In this document: positions 24,125 to 32,253 of the stretch, in pieces
Position numbering within the stretch: position 1 is the first letter of the stretch
How the letters are laid out: each line of letters begins with the position of its first letter
Notes under the pieces: generated by a model
Databases searched by the model: none
Told to the model about the DNA's origin: nothing
Seen by the model: the letters and a program-made list of their open reading frames with translations, nothing else
Made by a program: the position numbers and the translations under genes
DNA from: JACQFZ01 sp036396275
GTDB lineage: Bacteria > Pseudomonadota > Gammaproteobacteria > Acidiferrobacterales > Sulfurifustaceae
Reading direction: 5' to 3'
Assembly (NCBI GenBank): GCA_036396275.1
Contig: DASWLD010000073.1
Location: 1 to 47,893, forward strand
DNA: 47,893 nt

Positions 24125-24985
24125 GTGGTCGCGGCGCTATCCGAACCGCGCGACGTTCACCGGGATAGCTGGCACGGGCGGCTCGACGTCGGATTTACGC
24201 GCTCGGCGGAGCGAACGCTTTTCGAGCGGCGCCGGGTTCAAATGCCGCTCGCGCTGCAGCGCCCGTTCTATCCCGAAGGTCCGTCGGTGTGCCATGTGTT
24301 GCTGCTGCACCCGCCGGGCGGGATGGTGGGCGGCGACCGGCTCGATATTTCGTTCGAACTCGATACCGGCGCCGAAGCATTGGTCAGCACGCCGTCGGCC
24401 GCGAAGTGGTATCGCGGCTTGCGCCCGGCCTACCAAGACGTGCGGCATCGGTTGGCGGGCGGCGCGCATTTCGAATGGTTGCCGCAGGAGACGATCGTTT
24501 TCAGCGGCGCCGACGTGCACCAACGGTTGCGGGTCGAGCTTGGCGCGCAAGCCAGTTGGTTCGGATGGGAAATCACGCGCTTCGGGCGCAGCGCGCGCGG
24601 CGAGACATTCGACGAGGGGACTTGGTGCATGGATACCGAAGTGTGGCGCGAGGGCTCGCCGCTCTGGATCGACCGCCAGCGTCTCGACGGCGGTTCGCGA
24701 ATGCTCACGAGCGCCTACGGTCTCGGCGGCGCGCCGGTGATCGCGACGCTGGCCTGGGTTGGCGTGCCCGTGGCTGCGGAAATCGTCGACGCCGCTCGCG
24801 CGCTTTGGTTGTCGGAGCGCCTTGAAGGGGACGCGGGCGTCACGCGCTTGGCGCACGGCATGCTCTGCCGCTATCGCGGTTCATCGAGCGCGGCGGCGCG
24901 CGCCTGGTTTATCGCCGTGTGGGATAAGGTGCGTTCGCAGTTTCGCGGGGCCGCCGCGTGTACGCCGCGTATCTGGCGCACATAA
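24125..24985 (+). CDS. ureD: Urease accessory protein UreD
   Basis: The 286-residue, GTG-started protein is the scaffold that binds apo-urease and, with UreF and UreG, delivers nickel to the active site. Family landmarks are WHGRLDVGFTRSAERTLFER, LLHPPGGMVGGDRLDI (the most conserved block), STPSAAKWYRG and EWLPQETIVFSGA. The length is normal (about 270-290). It starts 4 bp after the small membrane protein gene and is 57 bp ahead of ureA. Confidence 0.94.
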   Translation: MVAALSEPRDVHRDSWHGRLDVGFTRSAERTLFERRRVQMPLALQRPFYPEGPSVCHVLLLHPPGGMVGGDRLDISFELDTGAEALVSTPSAAKWYRGLRPAYQDVRHRLAGGAHFEWLPQETIVFSGADVHQRLRVELGAQASWFGWEITRFGRSARGETFDEGTWCMDTEVWREGSPLWIDRQRLDGGSRMLTSAYGLGGAPVIATLAWVGVPVAAEIVDAARALWLSERLEGDAGVTRLAHGMLCRYRGSSSAAARAWFIAVWDKVRSQFRGAAACTPRIWRT

Positions 24986-25042
24986 CGCCGCAAACGCATT
25001 CGACAACCGCCGCGCTCAGTCGAAAGCCAGAAGAGGAGAACC

Positions 25043-25441
25043 ATGCATCTCTCACCGCAAGAAAAAGACAAGCTCCTGATCTTTACCGCCGCCTTGGTCG
25101 CGGAGCGCCGCAGGGCGCGCGGCCTCAAGCTCAATTATCCGGAAGCGATGGCCTACATCAGCGCTGCCATCCTCGAAGGCGCGCGCGACGGGCGCAGCGT
25201 CGCGGATCTGATGACCTACGGCACGCGGCTCCTCTCGACCGCGGACGTGATGGACGGCGTCGCCGAGATGATTCACGAAGTCCAAGTCGAGGCCACGTTC
25301 CCCGACGGTACCAAGCTCGTCACGGTGCACACGCCGATCGGCGTGAAACGCGGCGCCGGCAAGAAGACCTCGCAGAAATCCGCTCGCAAGTCCGGTGCGA
25401 AAGCGGGCGGCAGGGCGAAGAGCAAGAAGAAACGAAAATAA
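25043..25441 (+). CDS. ureA: Urease gamma subunit with a basic C-terminal tail
   Basis: The first 100 residues are a complete gamma subunit (MHLSPQEKDKLLIFTAALVA, LNYPEAMAYISAAILEGARDG, then VEATFPDGTKLVTVHTPI). Gamma subunits normally stop there. This one runs on for 32 residues (101-132) with 15 Lys or Arg and no acidic residue, resembling the tails of histone H1-like or ribosomal proteins. The start has AGAGGAGA upstream. The tail is in the same frame with no sign of a sequencing break, and ends just before a repeat-rich 186-bp gap. Confidence 0.93.
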   Translation: MHLSPQEKDKLLIFTAALVAERRRARGLKLNYPEAMAYISAAILEGARDGRSVADLMTYGTRLLSTADVMDGVAEMIHEVQVEATFPDGTKLVTVHTPIGVKRGAGKKTSQKSARKSGAKAGGRAKSKKKRK

Positions 25442-25627
25442 TGGAAACTACGCGACACTCCCTCTCCCTCCGGTGACGTGCAGGATGCACTTAAGATCGC
25501 GGGAGCGCAGGTGCCACACAGGGACGTGTTAACGTCGCGGGCGCGCAGGAAGCGCGCGGAGCGACGCGCGGAGCGATCACGAGGGCAGGGTGAGGGAGCG
25601 CGCACTTTGTAAGACTTGGAGGAAGAA
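25442..25627. repeat. Repeat-rich intergenic element between ureA and ureB
   Basis: The 186-bp gap contains CGCGGGAGCGCAGG and CGCGGGCGCGCAGG (38 bp apart), two GCGCGGAGCG-type units and an outer pair CTCCCTCTCCCTCCGG and AGGGTGAGGGAG that is nearly complementary. It looks like an inserted dispersed repeat. No gene was found in it. Confidence 0.6.
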
Positions 25628-25945
25628 ATGATTCCCGGTGAACTGATAACGGAAGCAGGCGAAATCCTATTGAACCGAGGGCGCGATACGGTGCGCGTCA
25701 AGGTCGCCAACGTCGGCGACCGTCCGATACAAGTCGGCTCGCATTACCACTTCTACGAAACCAACGGCGCGCTCAAGTTCGATCGCGAAAGCGCGCGCGG
25801 CATGCGGCTCAATATTCCGGCCGGCACCGCGGTGCGCTTCGAACCGGGCGACGAACGCGAAGTCGAGCTGGTCGCGTACGCGGGAACGCGCGAAGTCTAC
25901 GGCTTCAACGCCAAGATCAACGGTCCGCTGGAGAAGAAATCATGA
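25628..25945 (+). CDS. ureB: Urease beta subunit
   Basis: The 105-residue beta subunit starts at the ATG at 25628 (MIPGE) with GGAGG 5 nt upstream; the TTG at 25616 is part of the ribosome site region. Conserved blocks are MIPGELITEAGEILLNRGRD, VANVGDRPIQVGSHYHFYE and RGMRLNIPAGTAVRFEPGD. The length is normal. The stop overlaps the ureC ATG (ATGA), as usual for translational coupling. Confidence 0.95.
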   Translation: MIPGELITEAGEILLNRGRDTVRVKVANVGDRPIQVGSHYHFYETNGALKFDRESARGMRLNIPAGTAVRFEPGDEREVELVAYAGTREVYGFNAKINGPLEKKS

Positions 25946-27651
25946 GCCTGAAAATGGATCGCCGCGCCTACGCGGAACATTTCGGACCCACGACGGGCGA
26001 CCGGCTGCGTCTTGCGGACACGGCGCTCTTGATCGAAGTCGAAAAGGATCACACCGTTTACGGCGACGAAGTGAAGTTCGGCGGCGGCAAGGTGATCCGC
26101 GATGGCATGGGGCAATCGTCGATCCCGAACCGGGACGGCGCCGTCGATGTCGTGATCACGAACGCCGTAATCGTCGACTGGTGGGGCATCGTCAAGGCCG
26201 ACGTCGGCGTCAAGGACGGGCGCATCTTCAAGATCGGCAAGGCCGGCAATCCCGCGACGCAGCCGAACGTCGATATCGTCATCGGCCCCGGCACCGAAGT
26301 GATCGCGGGCGAAGGTTCGATCCTCACCGCCGGCGGCATCGACGCCCACATTCATATGATCTGCCCGCAACAGTTCGAAACGGCGCTCGCGTCGGGCGTC
26401 ACGACCCTGATCGGCGGCGGCACCGGACCCGCGACCGGGACGAACGCGACGACATGTACGCCCGGTCCCTGGAATATTCATCGCATGCTGCAATCGTTTG
26501 ATGCGTTCCCCTTGAATTTGGGGGTGCTCGGCAAGGGCAACGCCGCGCGGCCGGAGGCGCTGGACGAGCAGGTGGAGGCGGGCGCGATCGGGTTGAAGCT
26601 GCATGAAGACTGGGGCACGACGCCGGCGGCGATCGACAACTGCTTGAGCGTCGCCGACAAATACGACGTGCAGGTCGCGATCCATACCGACACGCTGAAC
26701 GAATCGGGTTTCGTCGAGAATACGATCGCGGCGTTCAAGGGCCGCACGATTCATGCCTACCACACCGAAGGCGCCGGCGGCGGCCACGCGCCCGATATTA
26801 TTAAGGTGTGCGGCGAAGCGAACGTACTCCCGTCCTCGACCAACCCGACGCGTCCGTACACCGTGAACACGGTCGACGAGCATCTGGACATGCTCATGGT
26901 GTGCCACCATCTCGATCCCGGAATCGCCGAGGACGTCGCGTTTGCTGATTCGCGCATTCGCCGCGAGACCATCGCGGCCGAGGACATCCTGCACGACCTC
27001 GGCGCGTTCAGCATGATGGCGTCGGATTCGCAGGCGATGGGCCGCATCGGCGAAGTGATCATGCGCACCTGGCAGACCGCGCACAAAATGAAGACGCAGC
27101 GCGGTTCGCTCAAGGGCGACTCGGCGCGCAACGACAATGCCCGCGTCAAACGCTACATCTCCAAGTACACGATCAATCCCGCGATCGCGCACGGCGTATC
27201 GGCGTACGTCGGCTCGGTCGAGACCGGCAAGCTCGCCGACCTGGTGCTCTGGAGCCCGGCTTTCTTCGGCGTGCGTCCGAGTCTGGTAATCAAGGGCGGC
27301 TTCATCGTCTGGGCGCAAATGGGCGACGCCAACGCGAGCATCCCGACGCCGCAGCCGGTGCACGGCCGGCCGATGTTCGCCGCGTTCGGCGGCGCTATGC
27401 ACGCGACGTCGCTGACGTTTCTGTCGAAGGCGGCGCACGAGCGCGCCATCGCCAAGCAGCTCAATCTCGCGAAGACGGCGGTCCCGATCGGCGACACGCG
27501 CAAACTCGGCAAACGGGACATGAAGCTGAACGACGCGCAACCGAGGATCGAAGTCGACGCGGAGACCTACGAAGTGCGTGCCGACGGCGAGTTGTTAACC
27601 TGCGAGCCGGCGCAGGAACTGCCGCTGGCGCAGCGGTATTTCTTATTTTAG
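25942..27651 (+). CDS. ureC: Urease alpha (catalytic) subunit
   Basis: The 569-residue catalytic subunit hydrolyses urea to ammonia and carbamate with two nickel ions. All key residues are visible: the HIH nickel ligands in GGIDAHIHMI, the carbamylated Lys in GAIGLKLHEDWG, His in VAIHTDTLNE and HAYHTEGAGGGH, the active-site flap Cys-His in MLMVCHHLDPG and the Asp ligand in MMASDSQAMG. The length is standard and there is no break. It overlaps ureB by 4 bp. Confidence 0.97.
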   Translation: MSLKMDRRAYAEHFGPTTGDRLRLADTALLIEVEKDHTVYGDEVKFGGGKVIRDGMGQSSIPNRDGAVDVVITNAVIVDWWGIVKADVGVKDGRIFKIGKAGNPATQPNVDIVIGPGTEVIAGEGSILTAGGIDAHIHMICPQQFETALASGVTTLIGGGTGPATGTNATTCTPGPWNIHRMLQSFDAFPLNLGVLGKGNAARPEALDEQVEAGAIGLKLHEDWGTTPAAIDNCLSVADKYDVQVAIHTDTLNESGFVENTIAAFKGRTIHAYHTEGAGGGHAPDIIKVCGEANVLPSSTNPTRPYTVNTVDEHLDMLMVCHHLDPGIAEDVAFADSRIRRETIAAEDILHDLGAFSMMASDSQAMGRIGEVIMRTWQTAHKMKTQRGSLKGDSARNDNARVKRYISKYTINPAIAHGVSAYVGSVETGKLADLVLWSPAFFGVRPSLVIKGGFIVWAQMGDANASIPTPQPVHGRPMFAAFGGAMHATSLTFLSKAAHERAIAKQLNLAKTAVPIGDTRKLGKRDMKLNDAQPRIEVDAETYEVRADGELLTCEPAQELPLAQRYFLF

Positions 27652-27659
27652 ATCGTTGA

Positions 27660-27699
27660 AACCGCAGATGAACGCAGATAAACGCGGATGAAAACAGGG
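27660..27699. repeat. CCGCAGATGAACGCAGATAAACG dispersed repeat reaching into the ureE start
   Basis: Three in-phase copies of a roughly 10-bp unit (CGCAGATGAA, CGCAGATAAA, CGCGGATGAA) sit between ureC and ureE. The last copy contains the ATG of ureE (27688). The element resembles a short repeat that is common between genes in many bacteria. Confidence 0.7.
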
Positions 27700-28212
27700 A
27701 AGGACGAACGGGTAATATCGGCGTCGGCGAATGCGCTTCCGCTGACTCAGCGTATACCGGCCAACCCATCGGCGAAGGCGGCGTACACGCTCGCGCTCAC
27801 CGCCGAGGAACGCACGCGCAGTCGGCTGCGCTTTGAAACGGAAGAGGGCGCGACCGTGCAACTCGGACTGCCGCGCGGCACGGTGCTGCGCGACGGCGAC
27901 CTGCTGCGCGCGGACGAGGGCGACGCCGTCGTGCGCGTTCGCGCGAAGCCGGAACCGGTCATCACCGCGCGCGCGCCCGACGCGTTGACGCTGTTGCGCG
28001 CCGCCTACCATCTCGGCAATCGCCACGTACCGGTGGAAGTCGGCAAGGACTATCTGCGCCTCTCGCCCGATTCGGTGCTGGCGGATATGCTGGTTCAGCT
28101 CGGGCTCGTGTTGACGGAAGAGATCTCGCCGTTTCAGCCCGAAGCGGGCGCGTACGGCGGACATTCCCATCAAGGCGGTCACGCCCATGCGCCGTTCCGC
28201 GCCCATCCCTGA
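27688..28212 (+). CDS. ureE: Urease nickel chaperone UreE
   Basis: The 174-residue nickel carrier has an N-terminal peptide-binding domain (LTQRIP through about 85), a C-terminal metal-binding domain with AAYHLGNRHVPVEV (the GNRH motif), and a His-containing tail GGHSHQGGHAHAPFRAHP that can bind extra nickel. The only in-frame start before the conserved LTQRIP is the ATG at 27688, inside the repeat, so the first 16 residues are probably repeat-derived. The end overlaps ureF by 26 bp. Confidence 0.92.
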   Translation: MKTGKDERVISASANALPLTQRIPANPSAKAAYTLALTAEERTRSRLRFETEEGATVQLGLPRGTVLRDGDLLRADEGDAVVRVRAKPEPVITARAPDALTLLRAAYHLGNRHVPVEVGKDYLRLSPDSVLADMLVQLGLVLTEEISPFQPEAGAYGGHSHQGGHAHAPFRAHP

Positions 28213-28882
28213 CAACGGCGCGCTGCTGCGCCTGTTGCAGCTCGCGAGCCCGTCGCTTCCCGTCGGTGCGTACAGTTATTCGGAAGGTTTGGAATACGCG
28301 GTCGAGCAACGCGCCGTCGCCGATGCCGCGACGCTTCGAAAATGGTTGGAAGACGCATTGCAGTACGGCGGCGTACGTGTCGAAGCGGCGGTTTTGGTTC
28401 GGGCGTACAACGCGCGAATCGCCGACGATCGCGACGCGGTGCGTTGTTGGAACGAATGGCTCACGGCCGCGCGCGAGTCGGAAGAATTGCGGCTGCAGAA
28501 TCACGAGATGGGCCGTGCGCTGTTAAAGCTTCTCGCCGAACTCGACCCGCCGCCCAAGGGCGTTTCGCCGCTACTCGCGCAGCCGTGCAACTTCGCCGTC
28601 GCGTTCGCCGTCGCCGCCGCGCATTGGGACATCGCGCGCGACGCGGCCGTGATTGGTTATCTGCAAACCTGGACGGCGAACATCGTCGGCGCCGGCGTGA
28701 AGCTCATCCCGCTCGGTCAAACCGCCGGGCAACGGTTGCTGTGGGATTTGCAGTCGACGATCGAGGATACCGCGTGCGCGGCGGCAACAGTCGCGGATGA
28801 CGATCTGGCGGTGTCGAACTGGGGCCAGGCGCTCGCAGCCATGCGGCACGAGACGCAGTACAGTCGGTTGTTTCGGAGCTGA
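28187..28882 (+). CDS. ureF: Urease accessory protein UreF
   Basis: The 231-residue, all-helical protein connects UreD and UreG in the nickel-insertion complex. Landmarks are LLQLASPSLPVGAYSYSEGLEYAVE (17-41), ETCNFAVAF-like QPCNFAVAFAVAAAHW and WTANIVGAGVKLIPLGQTAGQ. The length fits. It overlaps the end of ureE by 26 bp. In most clusters ureG follows; here the next gene is an unrelated nucleotidyltransferase-fold protein and ureG lies about 17 kb away. Confidence 0.93.
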   Translation: MRRSAPIPDNGALLRLLQLASPSLPVGAYSYSEGLEYAVEQRAVADAATLRKWLEDALQYGGVRVEAAVLVRAYNARIADDRDAVRCWNEWLTAARESEELRLQNHEMGRALLKLLAELDPPPKGVSPLLAQPCNFAVAFAVAAAHWDIARDAAVIGYLQTWTANIVGAGVKLIPLGQTAGQRLLWDLQSTIEDTACAAATVADDDLAVSNWGQALAAMRHETQYSRLFRS

Positions 28883-28944
28883 AGTCGAGCAAACCGCGAC
28901 GTAGTTAGCCGTCAATCTGTTATCCGTCGCTATCGTCAGTTGAC

Positions 28945-28986
28945 GGATACCATAGTATCCACTAGATTTTATTTTCAGCGGATACC
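28945..28986 (+). promoter_or_regulatory. Palindrome GGATAC-CATA-GTATCC plus a third half-site
   Basis: A perfect 6-bp-arm palindrome at 28945-28960 is followed by another GGATACC at 28980-28986, directly ahead of the nucleotidyltransferase-fold gene at 28998. Identical half-sites this close to a start suggest an operator. The regulator is unknown. Confidence 0.4.
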
Positions 28987-28997
28987 AAGGCTGACCG

Positions 28998-30053
28998 ATG
29001 GCGAAGCCCCCGTTGTACACACCGCACCGCCGCGCGCTAACGATCCTCTACGCGGACCTGGAAAGCTACGCGCTTCATCAAACGGAAGTCTTTGTCGGCA
29101 CCGCAGGGTCGGTGATCGAGCGTACGAACGCGTCCGGCTTCCGCTTCTATGCCCACCAGTTTTACGACGGCGACGGTCGAAAGCGGGAAACTTATCTTGC
29201 GGGCCCAATCGGCAATTCCGATGCGGAGGCGGCTGCCGAGCGCCTGCGCGCGCGTATCAAAGAGCTGAAAGAGTTGGTGCCGTCGCTGCGAATGCTCGGA
29301 CGCGAGGGTTTCAATTTGGTCGATCCCAAGACCCATGCCACGCTCGCAAGTCTTCACAACCATCGCGTGTTTGCGGCGGGCGGTATGCTAATCGGTTCGC
29401 ACGCATATGGGATACTGCTGAATCGGCTCGGCGTTCGTGCAATTCCTTATGCCACCGAAGACATCGACATCGCTCGTCGCGAAGCGCTCGCGTTTAAAAC
29501 GCGGCCTGAGCAAAGTCTCCTGGAGATGTTGAAAGAGTCCGGTATTGAGTTCGTGGAGGTGCCGGAACTCAAGCGTAAGCAACCTTCGACCTCCTTCAAA
29601 CAGCGCGGGCGGTCGCGGTTTCACGTCGATCTCTTGGCGCCCTCGACCAGTGAAAAATTTCCCGTCGTGCCGGTGCCCGAACTTCGCGCGCACGCCACGG
29701 GCCTTCCATACCTTGCCTATCTCTTGGGCGAATCGCAAACGGCGATGCTGATGGCGCGCGAAGGGTGTTGCGCGGTGCGCGTCCCGTTGCCGGAGCGTTT
29801 CGCTGTCCACAAGCTCATTGTCTCTCGCCTGCGAACGGGCCGCGACGCGAAATCCGATAAAGATATTTTCCAGGCCTGCGTGTTATGCGCGGCGCTCGCC
29901 GACGGTCATCCGGGCGCCATCGAATCCGCGGTAGCGCGAGTTCCTCGAAGCGCCAAGAAGCATCTGAAACCCGCGATCGCGACCGCGCGGCGCTATATCG
30001 AGCAGCTTCACCCGCGCGCGTGGGAAGAACTGAGTGCGGCGGCGGGTCGATAG
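28998..30053 (+). CDS. GSU2403-type nucleotidyltransferase-fold protein
   Basis: The 351-residue protein is of the NTP_transf_8 / GSU2403 family. The core has a GG-x-LIGSHAY block (about 129-137) followed by the acidic pair in ATEDIDIARR (about 151-158), the G-S...D-x-D arrangement of nucleotidyltransferases. A helical N-terminal part has TAGSVIERTNASGFRFYAHQFYDGDGRKRETYLAGP, a block conserved in the family. The biological role is unknown; distant relatives include antitoxin- and tRNA-type nucleotidyltransferases. It stands alone on the plus strand between ureF and a convergent gene. Confidence 0.75.
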   Translation: MAKPPLYTPHRRALTILYADLESYALHQTEVFVGTAGSVIERTNASGFRFYAHQFYDGDGRKRETYLAGPIGNSDAEAAAERLRARIKELKELVPSLRMLGREGFNLVDPKTHATLASLHNHRVFAAGGMLIGSHAYGILLNRLGVRAIPYATEDIDIARREALAFKTRPEQSLLEMLKESGIEFVEVPELKRKQPSTSFKQRGRSRFHVDLLAPSTSEKFPVVPVPELRAHATGLPYLAYLLGESQTAMLMAREGCCAVRVPLPERFAVHKLIVSRLRTGRDAKSDKDIFQACVLCAALADGHPGAIESAVARVPRSAKKHLKPAIATARRYIEQLHPRAWEELSAAAGR

Positions 30054-30092
30054 GAACGTTTCAATCGACGAAGACAGCGCCTCGTAACCCCG

Positions 30093-30509
30093 TCACCGCT
30101 CGTCCACTTTCGTGAGCACGCACTTGATGTCGAGAACCGGCGTACCGTCGACGGCTTCCATCGGCGCGACGCGCAATCGCCCGCCGTCGATTTCGAGGAC
30201 CGAAACGCGATGAAGCCCGATTGGGTTGGGGCGGTCGGGCGAGCGCGTCGTGAAAACACCGGTGAGCCGTCTGCCGGGCGCGCCGCGCGGATGCACTTGC
30301 AGCACGTCGCGTTCCGCCAGATGGAGCCAGGTCAGCACCAAAAGCTCCTCGCCGACTCTCATCCCGAGCAGCCCCGGTGCCATGGCATCGGTGAGTTCGA
30401 TACAGGCGTCGGGTGCGCCTTCGTCGCCCTGGCGCGGCGCCGCGTCAAGATCGACGAGCGGGGAGCGGATGAAGCCGATAGGTTGGATCGAATAGTCGAC
30501 GTCGTTCAT
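30093..30509 (-). CDS. TsaA/TrmO-like domain protein
   Basis: The protein has 138 residues from the ATG at 30509, which has GGAGA 1-2 nt upstream. It has the TsaA domain (IQPIGFIRSPL at the start, then TGVFTTRSPDRPNPIGLHRV), the fold that binds S-adenosylmethionine in TrmO, a tRNA t6A N6-methyltransferase. It lacks the C-terminal extension of E. coli TrmO (235 residues), as many short homologues do, so tRNA methylation is only a guess. It is divergent from the MFS transporter gene. Confidence 0.8.
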   Translation of the reverse strand: MNDVDYSIQPIGFIRSPLVDLDAAPRQGDEGAPDACIELTDAMAPGLLGMRVGEELLVLTWLHLAERDVLQVHPRGAPGRRLTGVFTTRSPDRPNPIGLHRVSVLEIDGGRLRVAPMEAVDGTPVLDIKCVLTKVDER

Positions 30510-30633
30510 GTCTCCTCGCGCGGTAAGCGGTGCCGTTGCGGCGCGGACTGCCATCTTCATTCAACTCCCCGCGTGCCGTAAACAGCCGCGTGTTCCGTTT
30601 GCTCCCGCTATAGGCTCGCTGGATAATCGCGGC

Positions 30634-31782
30634 ATGAATCACCTCGCCGCGCGCTTGGCGCTGATGCTTGGGAATTTCGTCATCGGCCTGGCGATCATCG
30701 GCATCGCCGGGATGTTGCCGAGCCTTGCCACCGGCCTCTACGTGAGCATCCCGAAGGCGGGGCTTCTCATTACCGCCGGCGCCGTTGTCCTTTGTGTCGG
30801 CTCGCCGCTCACCGTATGGGCGACGGCGGCAATCGACCGCCGCCGGTTACTGGCGGCGTCGCTTTTAATCGTCGCCGTCGGGCATTTCCTCGCGGCGCTC
30901 GCACCGGTTTACGGCGCACAGCTCGGGTTGCGTATCGCGATGATGGCCGGGGCGGCGCTGTTTACGCCGGTCGCGGCCGCCACGGCCGCGATGATCGTTC
31001 CGCCGGAGGGCCGCGCGAGCGCCATCGCTTTCGTCTTCCTCGGCTGGTCCCTTGCCGCCGCCGTGGGTTTGCCGGCCGTCGCACTCCTGTCGGGATATGT
31101 CGGCTGGCAGGCGACATTCGGACTCATGGGCGCGGCGCTTCTCGCATGCGCGGTATTCGTTTTCCGGGCGGTGCCGGAGGGTTTGCACGGGACGGCGATT
31201 TCGCTCGGCAGTTGGGGAAGTTTGGCGACCAACCGGTTCGTCGTTACGCTGCTCCTTCTTACCGTGGCGCATATTGCCGGTCAGTTCACGGTCTTCACGT
31301 ATCTCGCGCCGCTGCTGGCCCGCCTCGCCGATGCCGACGTCAACACGATCGGTCTTTTCTTTTTGATCTTCGGCGTGATGGGTTTCATCGGCAACGTGAT
31401 GGCGACGCGGCTGGTTACGACGCGCGGCCCCTACAACATATCCGGACTCGCGCTTTTTTCGATCCTCTTCGGCTTCGCCCTGTGGAGCTTCGGCGCCGGC
31501 GTGCTCGTTGTAATGGGCGTCGGTGTCGCGCTCTGGGGCCTCGGCTTCGCGGCGATTAATTCCATGCAGCAGGCGCGTCTTGTCGGTGCGGTTCCAGCGG
31601 TCGGCGCCGCGGCGGTCGCACTCAACACTTCCGCGATTTATGTCGGGCAGGCGATCGGCTCCGCGCTCGGCGGTTTTCTATACGCCGCCGATCTTCCCCG
31701 TTTGCTGGGCTTCGCCGCGATGATTTTTGTCGGAATAAGTATCGCGCTGCTCGCGACAACCCGAGAGCCGCGCGCGCCGTAA
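30634..31782 (+). CDS. MFS transporter (DHA1/AraJ-like efflux type)
   Basis: The 382-residue protein, from the ATG at 30634, has 12 predicted membrane helices. The frame is open to 30508, but that part has no homology and overlaps the divergent gene. The loop after helix 2 (CVGSPLTVWATAAIDRRRLL) is the MFS signature region, and GWSLAAAVGLPAVALLSGYVGW (motif C-like, helix 5) points to the drug:H+ antiporter group. The substrate is not deducible. It is likely a monocistronic gene divergent from the TsaA-like gene. Confidence 0.85.
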   Translation: MNHLAARLALMLGNFVIGLAIIGIAGMLPSLATGLYVSIPKAGLLITAGAVVLCVGSPLTVWATAAIDRRRLLAASLLIVAVGHFLAALAPVYGAQLGLRIAMMAGAALFTPVAAATAAMIVPPEGRASAIAFVFLGWSLAAAVGLPAVALLSGYVGWQATFGLMGAALLACAVFVFRAVPEGLHGTAISLGSWGSLATNRFVVTLLLLTVAHIAGQFTVFTYLAPLLARLADADVNTIGLFFLIFGVMGFIGNVMATRLVTTRGPYNISGLALFSILFGFALWSFGAGVLVVMGVGVALWGLGFAAINSMQQARLVGAVPAVGAAAVALNTSAIYVGQAIGSALGGFLYAADLPRLLGFAAMIFVGISIALLATTREPRAP

Positions 31783-31818
31783 CATCGAGGGCTTTCCCGT
31801 TTGGTAATTTGCGGGCCC

Positions 31819-31845
31819 TGTCGAAATCGCCGCCGACCGAACGAC
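31819..31845 (+). promoter_or_regulatory. ECF42-type promoter (TGTCGA-N17-CGAC)
   Basis: TGTCGA at 31819-31824 and CGAC at 31842-31845, 17 bp apart, match the reported ECF42 promoter motif (TGTCGA at -35, CGA/TC at -10). It precedes the DGPF gene and so the ECF42-like sigma gene itself, implying autoregulation. The motif is recalled from published ECF42 work. Confidence 0.65.
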
Positions 31846-31898
31846 ATTGTCATGACGGAGCATTTCGCTCTGCCATAAAACGTCCAAAGGAGACCACC

Positions 31899-32246
31899 AT
31901 GCAATACGCGTTACTGATCTACACCAACGAAGCCGCCGCCGCTGTCGCCAGCGAACAGCAAGGCCGCGAAATGCACGCCGAGTACATGGCATACAGCGAG
32001 GCGATGCAAAAAGCCGGCATCATGTCCGGCGGCGAGCGTCTGCGACCCACGTCGGCCGCGACGACCGTGCGGGTCGCCAAAGGCAAGACCGAAGTATTGA
32101 ACGGCCCGTACGCGGAAACGAAGGAGCAGCTCGGCGGCTTCTACCTGATCGACGCGCCCGATCTCGACACCGCGCTTTCGTGGGCGGCGCGCTGCCCGGG
32201 CGCAACCTACGGCACCGTCGAGGTTCGCCCCATCTGGACCATGTAG
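31899..32246 (+). CDS. DGPF/YCII-family protein, partner of the ECF sigma factor
   Basis: The protein has 115 residues from the ATG at 31899, with AAAGGAGA 5-6 nt upstream. The family blocks are MQYALLIYTNE, GKTEVLNGPYAETKEQLGGF and a C-terminal DTALSWAARCPGATYGTVEVRPI. DGPF proteins are the typical genomic partners of ECF42 sigma factors. The gene starts 54 bp after a matching promoter and ends 7 bp before the sigma gene. The function is unknown; the fold resembles muconolactone isomerase-like enzymes. Confidence 0.9.
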   Translation: MQYALLIYTNEAAAAVASEQQGREMHAEYMAYSEAMQKAGIMSGGERLRPTSAATTVRVAKGKTEVLNGPYAETKEQLGGFYLIDAPDLDTALSWAARCPGATYGTVEVRPIWTM

Positions 32247-32253
32247 TGCCACG

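Noticed and set aside
25897..27540. A 547-codon open frame on the minus strand across ureC
   Set aside because: It is antisense to a gene with all catalytic residues in place; the composition is that of a GC-rich shadow frame.
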